Source: Rotaria sp. Silwood1 | Taxonomy: Eukaryota > Rotifera > Eurotatoria > Philodinida > Philodinidae | Assembly (NCBI GenBank): GCA_905250075.1 | Contig: CAJNOP010000414.1 | Coordinates: forward strand, 112,358-176,357 | Length of the DNA: 64,000 bases | Direction of reading: 5' to 3' | Shown: positions 1 to 12,553 of the stretch, piece by piece | Layout: each line of letters opens with the position of its first letter | Position numbering within the stretch: the first letter of the stretch is position 1 | The notes under the pieces: model-generated | What the model saw: the letters and a program-made list of their open reading frames with translations, nothing else | Told to the model about the DNA's origin: nothing | Database searches by the model: none | Translations under genes and position numbers: made by a program

Positions 1-1089
1 GCTGATTTTTGGCTTGGCGAACAGCTATCATCACTCGAACTCATTTTTTTCGATCTTGAATTCTTTTTTTGTTTTTACGCTTCTGATCGTAGTTGGTGGT
101 CATCAAATTTAACAACATCATCATCACGTCAAGGCGTGTTTTGTACTAGTTGGACAAAGATACTTCTACAAACATGTCTACTTATACTACCATCCTGGTT
201 TCGTTTTGCACAAAATCTACGACGATATCGTGATACGAATCGCGTAACGCTACATCTTGTCAATGCAGGCAAATCTGCAACTGGCTTCTTTGTTGTCATA
301 ACCAATTCACTTCGACGTGCAACTACTGAAACATATTCTAAGAAACCAATGTCGAATCCATTTCTTTATTTATGGATTATTGCATCAATTGTCGGCGCCA
401 CATACAAACTTTTGTGGGATCTCAAAATGGATTGGGGTTTCTTTGAAAAAAATGCTGGCGAAAATAAATATTTACGTGATCATATTGTCTATTCATCGAA
501 AGTCTACTATTATGCTGCTATTATTGAAAACATTATTTTTCGATACATTTGGGTAATTAATATATTTGTGCATTTTCATACACAATCAGCTGAATATTCT
601 GATGTAATTGGTTTTGCCTTCGGTATTATTGAGATATTTCGAAGATTTATTTGGAATTTTTTTCGATTAGAAAACGAACATTTGAATAATTGCGATGAAT
701 TTCGTGCTGTTCGTGATATTTCAATAGTACCAATATCAACTGATATCGATTTTGCTCTGATCGATTTTAAAATGAGCAAAGAACCAGGTATTCGAAAACG
801 AACAAGAACAGCAACAAATGGAATTATCTCTGACGAAGACAATACTACGATCAGCAGCAGAATAAGTACGGCAGGAAATGAACAAGAGAATAATACAATA
901 GTTTTGGACTTGGATCAGATATCAACACCCGACACTGTGACAGTACAACAAGTGGACGAGTCTGTTATACCAAGGGCCTTGTCTGTGAGCTTCAGTTCGC
1001 TGTCCTCACGAAATGTTTTTAGTTCACCATATTCAAGTTTTCGAAGCAATAAGATGACTGAATTGCTAACATATTCACAATCTACATAA
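1..1089 (+). CDS. XPR1: XPR1-like phosphate exporter, 3' part (EXS domain)
   Basis: The frame is open from the first base of the window to a TAA at 1087-1089, so this is the last exon of a gene that starts to the left; 362 residues are visible. The translation begins ADFWLGEQLSSLELIFFDLE and continues with RFAQNLRRYRDTNR, LVNAGKSATGFF and WDLKMDWGFF, then a helix ending IEIFRRFIWNFFRLENEHLNN. This is the order and spacing of the EXS domain of the XPR1/SPX-EXS family, plasma-membrane phosphate exporters of animals, yeast and plants. The SPX domain and first membrane helices must lie outside the window. After the EXS domain comes a Ser/Thr-rich hydrophilic tail of about 140 residues, typical of the cytosolic C-terminus. 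It is a host transporter; the family name recalls that it was found as a retrovirus receptor, and nothing viral is present here. The family call is safe; orthology to XPR1 itself is very likely. Confidence 0.93.
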   Translation, partial: ADFWLGEQLSSLELIFFDLEFFFCFYASDRSWWSSNLTTSSSRQGVFCTSWTKILLQTCLLILPSWFRFAQNLRRYRDTNRVTLHLVNAGKSATGFFVVITNSLRRATTETYSKKPMSNPFLYLWIIASIVGATYKLLWDLKMDWGFFEKNAGENKYLRDHIVYSSKVYYYAAIIENIIFRYIWVINIFVHFHTQSAEYSDVIGFAFGIIEIFRRFIWNFFRLENEHLNNCDEFRAVRDISIVPISTDIDFALIDFKMSKEPGIRKRTRTATNGIISDEDNTTISSRISTAGNEQENNTIVLDLDQISTPDTVTVQQVDESVIPRALSVSFSSLSSRNVFSSPYSSFRSNKMTELLTYSQST

Positions 1090-2718
1090 AACAACTTGAA
1101 GATTATCGTATTCTTGTCATTTATTACTGTTACTCATTCCATTTGTTTATTTCTTTGTTTGTTTTCTATGATCAAATCATTATGTATTTACTACTGCTTT
1201 GCCACTACTTGTGAGAAAAGGATATGTATATAGAAACGTTTACTTTTGTCAGTCTTTAAACTCTATACATTGTACTTGTTATTGATGAATATCATAGTAT
1301 GCATCTTGTAAATCTCAAGTCGAGTTCTGTAGTTTATCTCTCGCATTGTTTAACAAACTTTCAGTTCTAGTCTCATCAAAGAGGAAAATTATTAAGCAAA
1401 GAAATTCTCAAGTTAATGCAGAACTGCAAGTAAAAAAGAAACGTAGCTGTTAGGAATATGAGATTGAATATGACATAATGCAGCTTTTATCAACAACTTG
1501 AAGAAGATTCAAAGTTTCATTCGGTAGGTTGATATTCTGACAAATTTTCTTTTGACCTAAAAAAAGTCGCGAATCTATCAATTTTGCCCACAGAAGTCGA
1601 AGAGAATCACACTGACCAACGTCGTTCAGTTGCTAAAAATAAGAGCGTTCTTCAGTCAATACAAAATGATTTAATCGACTCGGTAAAAGAACATGGAACA
1701 TACAAAATTATCACGCGTTTGTTGTTCTTCATCACTTGGGAAGAAGTGCTCAAGATGCAGACAAATTTTTGAATAGATCCCTCTGATCTTCCTTGGAAAC
1801 TATTCCACTATTTGATTGAAAAAATTTGAAATCTTCAAGGCTTTGGCTGACTTTGATGATATGTTTCTTTTTTTTTCGTGCAAGGAATGACGCCATTATT
1901 CAAAAAGAAGGGCTTTGCAACGTTTTATCTGTCAGTGTAATCAAAATTTAATGAGAAATGATCAAGAGTCGAACGTTTTCGAAACCTAATGTCAAATCCA
2001 ATTGAGACACTTGGACTAAATGAATAGACAGGCGACATATAAAACAGCACGAGACGAAATGCAAAATTTTTCTCATTCATTGATTATACTGTATCGGAAT
2101 CTTCCTTTTTGATAGATCTCAATGTTCTCAAAGGCTCGTCTTCTTGTTGCTGGTCAACTTTTCAGCAGGATGAAATCGGTTTTCGTGGTCAATCAGAATA
2201 ATTCATTTAGTTTCTTTTGTTTGAATGAGGCTATGTTATAGAGTTCGATTTGTCGACTGAATAATAAATCGAATATGCAAATATCAAATTAAATACCTGG
2301 TATAACGAAACGTTTCATGCAATAAGAGAACATTAAAGATACTTATTTTCTTTTGTGTTTAACAACGAGCTTAATTTTCTTTTAGTATCATTCTGTGCAA
2401 ACACACTCACACAGCAGAATGATTATTGTTTGTGTCCACATGATGTCGTTATAATCTCTTCGATTTACTAGATCGTTAAAAACACACTAAAAAAACCCTA
2501 GATTCGTTTTCTCCATTTAATGTCAACACCTTTTCATTTATTTTTGTTACTATTTTGAACGGCTATACTCGGTTCTACATGTCACAAGGTAGAAGAAAAT
2601 GCTTAATCCCCAGAAAATAACAATTTTGTCTTATATATATCATAGTGCAGGACAATAATAATGTGTTCGATAAATACAGAAAAAAAACACGGTAGATCAG
2701 TGTAACGTCAATATCGAG
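1090..2718. other. 3' UTR and intergenic spacer between XPR1-like and DsbA-like genes
   Basis: No convincing coding frame, RNA gene or repeat is seen. It should hold the XPR1-like 3' UTR and the promoter of the gene at 2719. A 62-codon frame at 1584-1772 matches no family I recognise and has no splice context, so it was left out. Confidence 0.6.
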
Positions 2719-3420
2719 ATGCATATGTCAATCGCCACTCTTATGTGTTTGATAGTCCTTTCAGGCCCTACATTAGCTCAGTTACCAATTCCATCACGTC
2801 CAAGCGGGTTTGGAATAAGCGGGCCTGTTGATGCAAATGTTGTTATCGAAATGTTTCTTGATTTACTCTGTCCGGACAGTCGAGCCGCATGGCCCACTGC
2901 TCTTCAACTCATTGAAAAATATGATACACGAATACATTTCAGAATTCATGTGTTTCCACTTCCTTATTTCACAAATGCATTTTATGCCGCCCAAGGTATA
3001 CAAGCCATTGCAAATCTAACCAATCACAACCTTTCTGCAATCTTTCATTATGCTAATTCTATGTTCAATAACCAAGAAAAGTGGTATAATCGAGCGACTC
3101 CAAACATGACACCCATCCAAGTGATCGACTCGCTTGCATCGTTCGCCAGCACGACTGGATTGGTGACGAAAAATGATTTTCTTGATGGATTAAATAGCAA
3201 CAATATCAATAGGAAAGCTCGTATAGCGTGGAAATATGGATGTTCAAGGGGTGAGCATGTTGCTAGGAATAAATAACTAGAAGTCCTGAATTTATTTGAT
3301 TTTTCAACATATTTAGGAGTTGCTGGGACGCCTACTTTTCTGATCAATGGTGTGATCACAAGCGACGCTTCATCTTGGTCATTTTCAGACTGGCAATCAA
3401 CCATTGATCCGATGCTATAG
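2719..3420 (+). CDS. secreted thioredoxin-fold (DsbA-like) protein
   Basis: There are two exons, 2719-3250 and 3317-3420, separated by a 66-bp intron (gtgagc...tttag), giving 211 aa. Without the splice the frame stops 26 bases into the intron; with it the reading continues into GTPTFLINGV, which strongly supports the model. Residues 1-20 are a signal peptide (LMCLIVLSGPTLA, cleaved near AQ). The core resembles a DsbA-type thioredoxin fold: EMFLDLLCPDSRAAWP around residues 44-57 takes the place of the CXXC active site, and the cis-proline loop GTPTF lies near the C-terminus. Only the first cysteine of the usual pair is kept (CPDS), so it is unlikely to be a classical disulphide oxidase. I recall a similar CPDS-containing family of uncharacterised proteins in plants and fungi. 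The exact activity is unknown. An AATAAA signal lies about 65 bases after the stop (3483-3488). Confidence 0.82.
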
Positions 3421-6400
3421 CATGATAACTGACATTAACTTTCGCTTTTCATTTGAAATTTGGAGAAAAAAGTATTGATTTTCAATAAATTCATATTATA
3501 GTGAGCTTTCAAATATAATGCTAGTAGTGGTGAAAAAGCAGCATTATTATTGAAAATAACAGAACTTAATCAGAAGCAAACTAAGACAATCAATATGAAA
3601 CTGTGTATGAAGCTCGCAACAATATATAGTGATTTACATGGACGATCCTATATCGAAATAGTTGACAGGTTAGGATTCTTTAGAAAAAACGATCAATCGG
3701 TATCAAGTAGCGTTTCTTTATAGTAGGATTGAGGTGTGTTTCATCTCAAAGAAACAAAATTGACTAGAAATTGTTGATTTATTCACTAACATAGGCACGG
3801 CAAAAGTGAAAAGGAAAATTGAAACAGATCATTGCAGAATCTTGGTGACTAATCACGCATTACAGTCGAATTATTGATGATCATCAATAGAATTGAATAT
3901 ATTCGATACTTAAATCTGACTTGAAACAAAAAAAAAGTATTGTTGCATACGATAAACAGAGCTTAAAGGTGACATATTTACTTTTTATGTACTTTTAATA
4001 TCAAGTAATTTTCACAATTGTTTCGTACATTGTATCAGATGTTTTATAGATAGATTAATAGAGATTGTGCTTAGTAAGAATTTAGATCAAAAAATCATTT
4101 CTTCACGAAGATTGTAAATATAGCTACGAATTAAAGATCGAAAAATAGCTTTCCGAGTTAAGTTAACATTGAAATAATTACTGTGACTGGCTTCAATATA
4201 TAGATTGAAAACCCTCTTAGGAAATCAGCAAATATGGAAAATGATGATAGTTTTTATATCAAACTATAATATTATTGCCCTTTTCAAAATACATGAGTTT
4301 CTAAGGTTATAAAAAAGTTATTTTAGATTTCTTCATGAGAATGTTGCTCATTCAATAGAATAAATTAGGCGCTTGATTGTTCGCAGAAAGCTTCATCTTT
4401 TAACTATGTATCAGCCTCTTCTATAACAAACCTTCCCGCTAAGAGAACATTTCTTGATTTTCAACTTAAATAAGGACACAATGTTCAATTGGCAGTTTTA
4501 CAAAACTGAAAAACCTTTACTAAACTTGGTTCAAACTAGATTTTTTTTGGATAAATTCTTAATTGCTGGAAGAAATCTCCTGATAACAACATATCTAAAA
4601 TTGATAACGATAATCAAATTCAAGGTTCTAGCGAAATATGAAAGAAAAATAGAATTCAAATGTTTTTGATTCCGTTATCATGAAAACGACGGTCGTCTCA
4701 TTACAATCGTTTCTGGCCACTTAGTCAATTGTCTGATCAAAAACGAACGTTAGCTACTGAATTTCTTTGTTATTTATAGAAATTCATGATCTTCATCATA
4801 CATTTAGTTGTACAACAGTAGCAAATCAAGATTGTAGAATCTTCACATGCAATCTAATAGCAAGCCAATGAAAAGGCAATAATTACTGTCGAAATGAACG
4901 TTAAAATGCTTGATATGACCGTTAAAAAGAAGCAGTAATTATTTTTATTATGATCTATAAAATTTGCACACGCGACGACCAAAAAAAAGGATAGCAGCGA
5001 TTGTAAGAAAAAGCAAGTGAAACATTTTGATCATAATTGATAAACTTGTTTTCCATCATTTTTCGAGAAATATTGTTATAACGATGTCATAGAAAAGGAA
5101 ACCGATAACTAGCAAAGACAAGACTATAGTAGCAATACTCAAATTTTCCCAGTCCTTTATCAAACTATACCTTTTCCAATTAGGTCAATCATTATAATTA
5201 TAGTAAATAGAAGTGTTATAGAAGCAAAACTGATAAATTGCTAGTATTATGGATATAATGACCCATCTTCCTAGGAAGAATTATCTTCGGAAGTAGTAAA
5301 TAATTCTAGAAATTCATCAACGATAATCAATGGCGTTTTCTTCTGTGAATTATTTACCTAGAATACAAATTTTTGCTTGTTAGACAGTAAAGGTCAAATA
5401 AAAAGTACACAGCGATAAAATAATAAATTCGTTTTAGTACTTACATTAAATAACTATGGCCACTTGTAAAGAATCTCAAGCAGAGATAAACGATAATAAA
5501 TAGAGATCGTAAATAGGCTTTGTTTTCGAGTATTTACAAATGAGAATATATAGGATAGAGCTTTTTGTAGACAAGCCATGAAAAAAAAATGTGAACTCAA
5601 CAATGAAGCTGTCATCTCGAAGACACTCATAACTCACATCCTAATTTTTTATCATTAGTACACTGGAGTTTTAACGATTACGAAGTGTACAAAATTATAC
5701 TAAAAACATACGAACAAATGGATAATACTATGTGTCCAAAGTCCATTGGAATTGATCTTGGGTGAACAATGTTTCATTTTGTAGATACAATCTCAGATGT
5801 TGAATGAAGCAACCTTAATATTTGTAATATCAATAATATTGCTGTTGTCATTGAAGGACGTCATATTGCCTGAAAATATTACTACCACATTAATACGACT
5901 GTGTATTATGTAATTTTAATTGTTGATGTTGCGTGTATTAGTTGTTCTTTTTTCTCCGATCTAACTGTTGATCCTATATGATCAAAGCGATACCTATTTG
6001 ACTAATCTATTTGACTTTTACTTTAATACGATCAAAAATGCTTTTTAAAATAATTTATTTTCTTAAATTTGATTATGATGAAGCATTGCTCTATAGTCGG
6101 AAGTCCTTGATGATCAGCTGTTCAACTCAAAAGAAATCATAATATTGCATTTAAAAAATTAATCTTATAAATTCAAACATGAAAAACTTTTCAGACTAGC
6201 GTAGTCTCATTAATTATTGACCAGAAAACAAGATGTGGGTGGCGAGAAATCCTGTGATCATCTATTCCACACCCATATCACTATCACTCTATTTGGTTTT
6301 CATTAATCTTTTGATATTACAAAAGACTTTCAATTATTTCGAAGCATTAAACAAGTTCGATAGAGCGAATGATGAGACATCAACACAAAGAAAAAGCAAT

Positions 6401-7130
6401 TGATGACGACTAAAACGATTTGGAATTAGAGAAAACTGATGAGGAATCAAAAGCATTACAGCAGGCACTAAAATTTTATTTCTCTGACTAGAATGGATTT
6501 ACTCTTGTGTTTCAATATATCTTAGAAAGTACGTCAGAAGGATTGTTCTGTTTTATCAGAAATGGACAGAACAACGGATTCTATGCCAGAATCGTTTTCT
6601 AATTTATATCGATACAAAAATTTCTTTTATCGTTTTGAACTTATAAAAACATCAAAAATGTAACGAAGATCGCAAGCAGAAAACCATTCATTCATTATCA
6701 AGTATTTATTTTCATGTTATGCTACTATCAAAGAAAAAATTAAGATTAATGTCAACAAACATAAATCTTAAATACTGTGACTATTATTAATGACGGTATT
6801 ATTTTGTTTCATTTCTGTCATAATTTTGATTTTATTTCTATATATTCTCAAAATTTCTAATGAAATAAATAAATCATTTATTGATTAATAGATTTATTAT
6901 TAAGAATATAATAAAAATTAATTTAATTTCTAAATTGAACACATTCTTGGTATAACTAGTTGTTCTTTATTCATTCAAAACATCAACAAATTTAGAACAT
7001 TTTAACAAATGTAAGAACGTATATCGATTCGATCGAACACTAAAATAAGGAACATAAAACGAACGAAATATTGATCGTCTAAAAATAAAAAAAAACAATA
7101 TTTTTATTATTAAAAACAACAACATGGTGT
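3421..7130. other. intergenic region without recognised genes
   Basis: This AT-rich sequence holds the 3' UTR of the DsbA-like gene (polyadenylation signal at 3483-3488) and, at its right edge, the 3' flank of ALG9 on the other strand. I found no long frame, no RNA gene and no clear terminal inverted repeats. Short coding-like stretches near 5740-5870 and 6370-6560 contain stops and are too short to assign; they may be traces of dead genes. Confidence 0.55.
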
Positions 7131-10100
7131 TTATTTTTTTATGTACCTTGATGGTAAAATCATTTTTATCGATGTTATTATTTGAAATTGTTGACTATAA
7201 TTCGGTTGAATTTCACTGGGATTTTCACTATCATGATCGATAATATAATCGCATTGATTTAAATTAACCTATTCAAATTAATATTTCATTTTTTTTATTT
7301 GAAAAAAAAAAAAGAAAGATTTCATTGTTGTTGAGACTTCACAACATTAGAAAAATAATCGGATTTATATACACAAGCATCAATTATCCTGATGTTCATG
7401 GGAGAAACCATGACATTTAACTTTAAATATCCTATACAATAAATTGTGTCTCTGTAGCAATAAACTAAGAACTTAAACTTTCTTCCAATCACTCATAAGT
7501 TATTAAGTCATTAATAATTTCGGTAAATATTCTGATAGGATAAATAGTTTATTTAAAAACAAGATTCATCAATTTTGAGAGAAATTTATGAAATTTTTGA
7601 TGAAATGTAATAATAATCAACAAATAAAATGTTTGTTTTTTTTTAATGAAAATGAATAAAACTTACATATCGATCAATTTCTTCTTTATTTTCATCATTA
7701 AAATGATTATCTATTAATCGAGTTGCATTTTTCAACGAACTATATGCTTTTGGTAATTGACCTTTAAATTCTGAACGAAGAAATAATAATTGAGATCTAT
7801 AAGAAAAACAAAAAAACATCTAATAACGAAAAACTAGAATAATAATAATATACTTTTCCGGTAATAAAAAATGTGATGGAAATCGATACCAATCTTTTCC
7901 AATACAAATATTAAGATGTTTATTTGATGATTTTTCAAATATATTCGTTGTATTAGAATGAGTTAAAAGACGAATTGGTGCTGAATATCCATCAACAATA
8001 GCAAATGTACGTGATATAGATAATATACCATGAATAATTATTATTGAATAAACAAATAAACGACGAACAAATAAAACTGAATTACGTTTTAATTTTATTA
8101 AACGAACAAGACGTGGAATTAAATTCTAATTTTATAAAATAAATAAAAAAAAAAAATTTTCAAAATCAAAATAATAATTTACTTCTATTTGATCAATACC
8201 AATTGAAGCAGTTAAAATAATTAATGGATATATTGGAAAAACAAAACGATCTTCCTGAAAAATTATTTATTTAATATTTTATTTTATTTTATTTTATTTA
8301 CTTTATGTGGTTGCATCCATAATAGACCCATCCACATAACAATTGATGATACAATCATTGCATATGGAATTGCAACTTTACCTAAATAACATTTCTTTTT
8401 TTGCTTTTCTTCTATTGAAACAATGTTTTACCTGATTGTATATAACGTCGATCAATAAATATATCAATATATGGCTAAAATAAAATAATCGAAATATTTA
8501 AATGAAAACTTTATTTGACTAACGATCTGTTGGATATTATTATATAAGACTTCTTTTAATTCATTAATCTCATATAAAATTGAAACTTTAATTTGGATAT
8601 TTAAGTTAAAATCAGAGATGTCCATCGCGTCGCTGCCGCCGTGGCGGTGGCGGCGCGGCAGCAGCAGATTTTTTCCAAAAACTATCGCGGCGCGGCAGCG
8701 GCGCAGGAGAGATTTTTATTTTGCCGTCGCGGCAGCTTTTTAGGAAAAAATTTCAAAAATTCATGAATTTGCACAGAATCTGCGTGTTTATGTATGCTAT
8801 ACTGTAAGACTTAGCGAATCTGATCGATTAGCGGCATCAGTTCTATTTCAAACCAGTCAAAGCCTTGAAAATCAAAACATTTTTTCGAATACCAGCGCGG
8901 TAGCGGCAAGTTTTTTTTAAGGCGCGTCGCGGCAGCGGCGCGGTAGCTTTTTTAACAGGCCATCGCGTCGCGGGAGCGGCGCGGCAGCGGCAGATTTTGA
9001 GCCGCGATGGACATCTCTGGTTAAAATAAACATCTAATTTTTAGATTTTTTTTAACTGAAAAATCTTAAAAAAACGGAAGTCAATATTATTTCTAGACTT
9101 TTTAAATTTTAAAAATTTCGTTTCAAATCTTCGAAAACATTTTTTTTAAATTATGAAAATAAATGAGATATAATAGAAGATTTGAGCTCTTCTATTGCAT
9201 AGGAATAAAATTTAATTAATTTACTGTTAAGATAATTCCAATTATTGCTAGTGGATAAATAATATTAAAATTGAGTAAACCATTTATAATATAATATGTC
9301 CATGGTTCAGTACCTAATTAAAGAAAAATATATTAATTCTTAATTATATTATTGTTTTTTTTAGTTAATTTACCATAAAGAGTTGGACCATGTTTTGAAA
9401 ATAAATTATAACGTATATGATTTAATGGTGTTATTACTAATTTTCCATAATAATATGAATCAATTAAAGTTAATGGAATCTTTAAATAAAAAATAACTAT
9501 ATTAAATATTGAAAAAGCAATAAGAAATTTTTCATATTTAATTTACCAATGTTATTAAACCAGATATAATACTCCATTTTATGAAATCAATATAACGTTG
9601 ACGACGAAAAACAATATCAATAGCTATTGGAATTCTTAACAAAATAATATTATTTTAAAACAAAATATAACAATACGAATTTCTATAATTACCCAAGTAC
9701 AGCAACATAAATCCATCCACATAATGATCCGAAAGCAATAAAAAAAACCGATAACTAGAATATGAATATTAATAAAACAAAATTCTTTTTTTTGTTTTTT
9801 CTTACTGATAATGCATTTGAAAACCAACAAGAATAAGCAAACAAAACAGTATACATTGAAAATGAATTATTAATAAATGCACTACTACTTCGAAATAAAG
9901 CCACATTCATTATTGATAATAATACATATTTACGAGCTATTGAGTTATTCAATTGTTTATCAATTGCACTAAATATTATTAGATTTTTAATTATTAATAG
10001 TACAATTCATTTTTTTTTTAAATAAATGCGATAAAAATTTAATTTCGATCGTTTCAATATATGATATTTCTATACTACTTTCTCATGTATATAAATGTCT

Positions 10101-11818
10101 CATTGAACCAAATATTAATTCATTGTTACAACTGTTTGCAAAAAGTAAAAAAATTGTACACTTTGATATTTCTTTTTCTAGATCTCTATTTGAATCACTT
10201 CATCTTGTAAATTATAAATCGAAATGAATTTCACTTTAAGGAAAAAATAACAATAAAAAAAAAATGTGTCACTTTTTTTTTAGTAGATAATTTACAATTT
10301 ATTATGAACAGAACGAAACCTGAAGAGCAGAAACATCTCAAAGTCAAACATCTACGAAAAAAAAAAAAAACTTCTTACAACTTCACTATTGAGCAATCTC
10401 TTGTGTCTATTTTCTATTAAATTTTTCTACATGAGAATCAGAGATGTCCATCGCGGCTGAAAATCTGCCGCTGCCGCGCCGCGGCCTTAGAAAAAAAAGC
10501 TACCGTACCGCTGTCGAGCCGCGACGGTTCATAAAAAAATGTTGCCGCACCGCGATGATTTATAAAAGAAACGCTGCCGCGCCGCTGCCGCGATGGTTTT
10601 TTAAAAAACCTGCCGCTACCGCGCCGCTGCCGCGATGACTTTTAAAAAGAATCTGCCGCTACCGCACCGCTGCCGCGGTGGTTTTTTAAAAAACCTGCCG
10701 CTGCCGCGCCGCCACCGCCATCGCGGCGCTGCCGCGATGGACATCTCTGATGAGAATGAAAATGAAAAAAAAAACCGTTTAATGATGATTTTTCTAGTTG
10801 TAAAGTTCTCTTTTCAATGATCTATTGAAAATAAAATTTACCCATGTTTTTTTATATAAAAATATAGCTTTTTCTAAAAGAAGACATCTATAAATTAGCT
10901 GTTGTTTTCTAGCTAACTGGTTATTCTGCAATGATTAAAACGAAAGTTTTGTTTTTTTTTTTGAATTATCTTCTTTACTAAATTTGTATGACCTGAAATA
11001 TTTCGAATGGATAATGAAAAAATAGTTGAGTTCATGCATAATATCTAGAGATGGTGGTCATTGATATTCTTGCATATACCTATTTCTTGAAAAAGATTTT
11101 TCAAGTTAGAAAAAACGTTAGAAGAACTTTTTGTTTTTAGAGGTGTTGGATTTTGTGCTTTTTCTTCTTGTCAAGTGTATTCACGAAAAATATTGTCTCG
11201 TACGATCGATGGGCCACAAGATGGCAATTGGTGGCGTTTGTCATATCTCAATTTTTGATAAATATATTCTTAGATATTCGATATATTGCTATAATAAAAC
11301 TTCGAAATAAAAAAAAAAAAAATACTAACCGAAAAAAGAACGCTTCACATATTGCACAAATAATAGCAAGACAAGAACGAAGAACATAGAATGTGATCAA
11401 CTAAATATCTTTCGAAATAAACTAAAACTGATTTAAAAAACAAAAATGAAAATAATCTCACTTTAAAACTAAGAGGAATAAAAGAAATCGGTAACCAATG
11501 AATAATAATATAAGCATAAGAACGAAGTGCAAATAAAGGTGAATATTCCCATGTTTGAAAACCATTTCCATATATTAATTTGTGTAACTAAATATTAAGA
11601 AATTAGTTTTTTGTTTGTTTTTTGATTTTTATTTGACCAAAGAATCATTGTTCTGTTTTGTTTTTTATTTCTCTTAAACTTACAGGTTCATAAAAATTGA
11701 AAACTTCATCACAATCATCAATTGGATTGAAAAATGCACTTATCAATCTCATAAGAATAAATAATTTGAATACAGATGAAAAATTATTCATCTGATTCTC
11801 AAATCGCCATGAAAACAT
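7131..11818 (-). CDS. ALG9: ALG9 alpha-1,2-mannosyltransferase (14 coding exons)
   Basis: ALG9 is an ER membrane GT-C enzyme that adds alpha-1,2-mannose from dolichol-P-mannose to the lipid-linked oligosaccharide for N-glycosylation. Exons in reading order: 11684-11818, 11462-11587, 11330-11400, 9806-9968, 9693-9754, 9547-9634, 9374-9479, 9225-9313, 8432-8474, 8302-8381, 8183-8254, 7854-8125, 7667-7796, 7131-7268. They sum to 1575 nt in consistent phase, giving 524 aa (human ALG9 is about 611). Diagnostic segments are DDCDEVFNFYEP (the acidic first lumenal loop, residues 34-45), YGNGFQTWEYSPLFALRSYAY, SSAFINNSFSMYT, DSYYYGKLVITPLN, GPTLYGTEPW, QPHKEDRFVFPIYPLI, and GKDWYRFPSHFLLPEK followed by LRSEFKGQLPKAY. 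The start ATG 11816-11818 is preceded by TAG both in frame and as a possible splice acceptor, so translation cannot begin further upstream in this exon. Two introns carry hAT-type MITEs. The gene appears intact. Confidence 0.95.
8613..9019. mobile_element. hAT-type MITE in ALG9 intron (407 bp)
   Basis: The termini are inverted repeats starting CAGAGATGTCCATCGCG, followed by GC-rich CCGC-type repeats unlike the surrounding AT-rich DNA. The 8-bp sequence GTTAAAAT lies on both sides (8605-8612 and 9020-9027). An 8-bp duplication with a CAGAG-type end is the mark of hAT elements. There is no transposase frame, so it is non-autonomous. It lies in the 750-bp ALG9 intron 8475-9224. Its right end, reversed, matches the left end of the copy at 10439. 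Confidence 0.9.
10439..10749. mobile_element. hAT-type MITE in ALG9 intron (311 bp)
   Basis: This belongs to the same family as the element at 8613, with ends CAGAGATGTCCATCGCGG and its inverse and a GC-rich interior of repeated GCCGCTGCCGCG-like units. The target duplication ATGAGAAT is perfect (10431-10438 and 10750-10757). It sits in the 1361-bp ALG9 intron 9969-11329. Short frames running through it are a by-product of the repeat and are not genes. Confidence 0.9.
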
Positions 11819-12553
11819 CTACAGTGAAGGATCACTTTAGGAATTTTTTTGTTAATATATATATTTTTTTTTTTCTTCTTGTTATCCAACGTAAGAATGA
11901 AAAAAAAATCAATAGAGAATACACAAAACGCGTTACATTGACAATAGACGAGACGCGAAAGAAAAAAAAAAACAAACAAGACAAATAACAACAAATAAGT
12001 ATTTCTCTTATATATTTCTCTCTTGTTTCTTTTTCTCTTTTATTTTTAACAAAGTTTATGAAAACCTTCATCTGACATGACGCACACATACTGTAGAATA
12101 GACGCCTTTCAACATTTTTTAACACACACTCACACACAAGAAAAAAGAAACAAACAAGAGAAAATAGTTAACATATATAAGAGAAACTCTCGTTTATTTG
12201 TTTTTTTTTTTTTTATTTTAGAGACAAGTTTAATTTAACAAGTCTTTTATGATGATGATAATTGAATGAAACAAAGAAATTATACCTAATGAAAAAAAGA
12301 GAGAGAGAGAGAGAGAGACACACACATATAGTTTTTGTTGTCTAGAAAGAAAAAAAAAACAAAGAGAGAACACGGACTAGAAAGAGAGAAGAGGCGGCGA
12401 GCGGACACGTCATTCCGGTGGGTGAACGATGAGAGGCTAAGACTACCACGACATACGTATGGCACAACATCGAGTAAACAAACAAAAAGGGGAAAAAAAA
12501 AAGAAAAAAAAAAACTCGAGAAAAGAAAAAAAAAATGAATGACGAGAAATGTA
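11819..12553. other. spacer between CIC stop and ALG9 start
   Basis: Both neighbours are on the minus strand, so this 735-bp stretch holds the CIC 3' UTR and the ALG9 5' region. It has a strong purine bias on the plus strand, a (GA)n run at 12299-12318, and a less AT-rich patch near 12385-12470. No gene is seen. Confidence 0.6.

Noticed and set aside
1-1089. Possible viral sequence, suggested by the family name xenotropic and polytropic retrovirus receptor
   Set aside because: XPR1 is a cellular phosphate exporter; no viral gene is present.
1584-1772. 62-codon frame after the XPR1-like gene
   Set aside because: It starts at a non-ATG codon, has no recognised motif, and the surrounding sequence is full of stops.
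5742-5762. Seven residues reading SIGIDLG, as at the start of Hsp70 proteins
   Set aside because: The match ends at a stop codon right after it and the downstream frames show no further Hsp70 motifs; too short to call.
10444-10820. Arg/Pro-rich open frames
   Set aside because: They read through the GC-rich repeats of the hAT MITE at 10439-10749 and have no splice or homology support.
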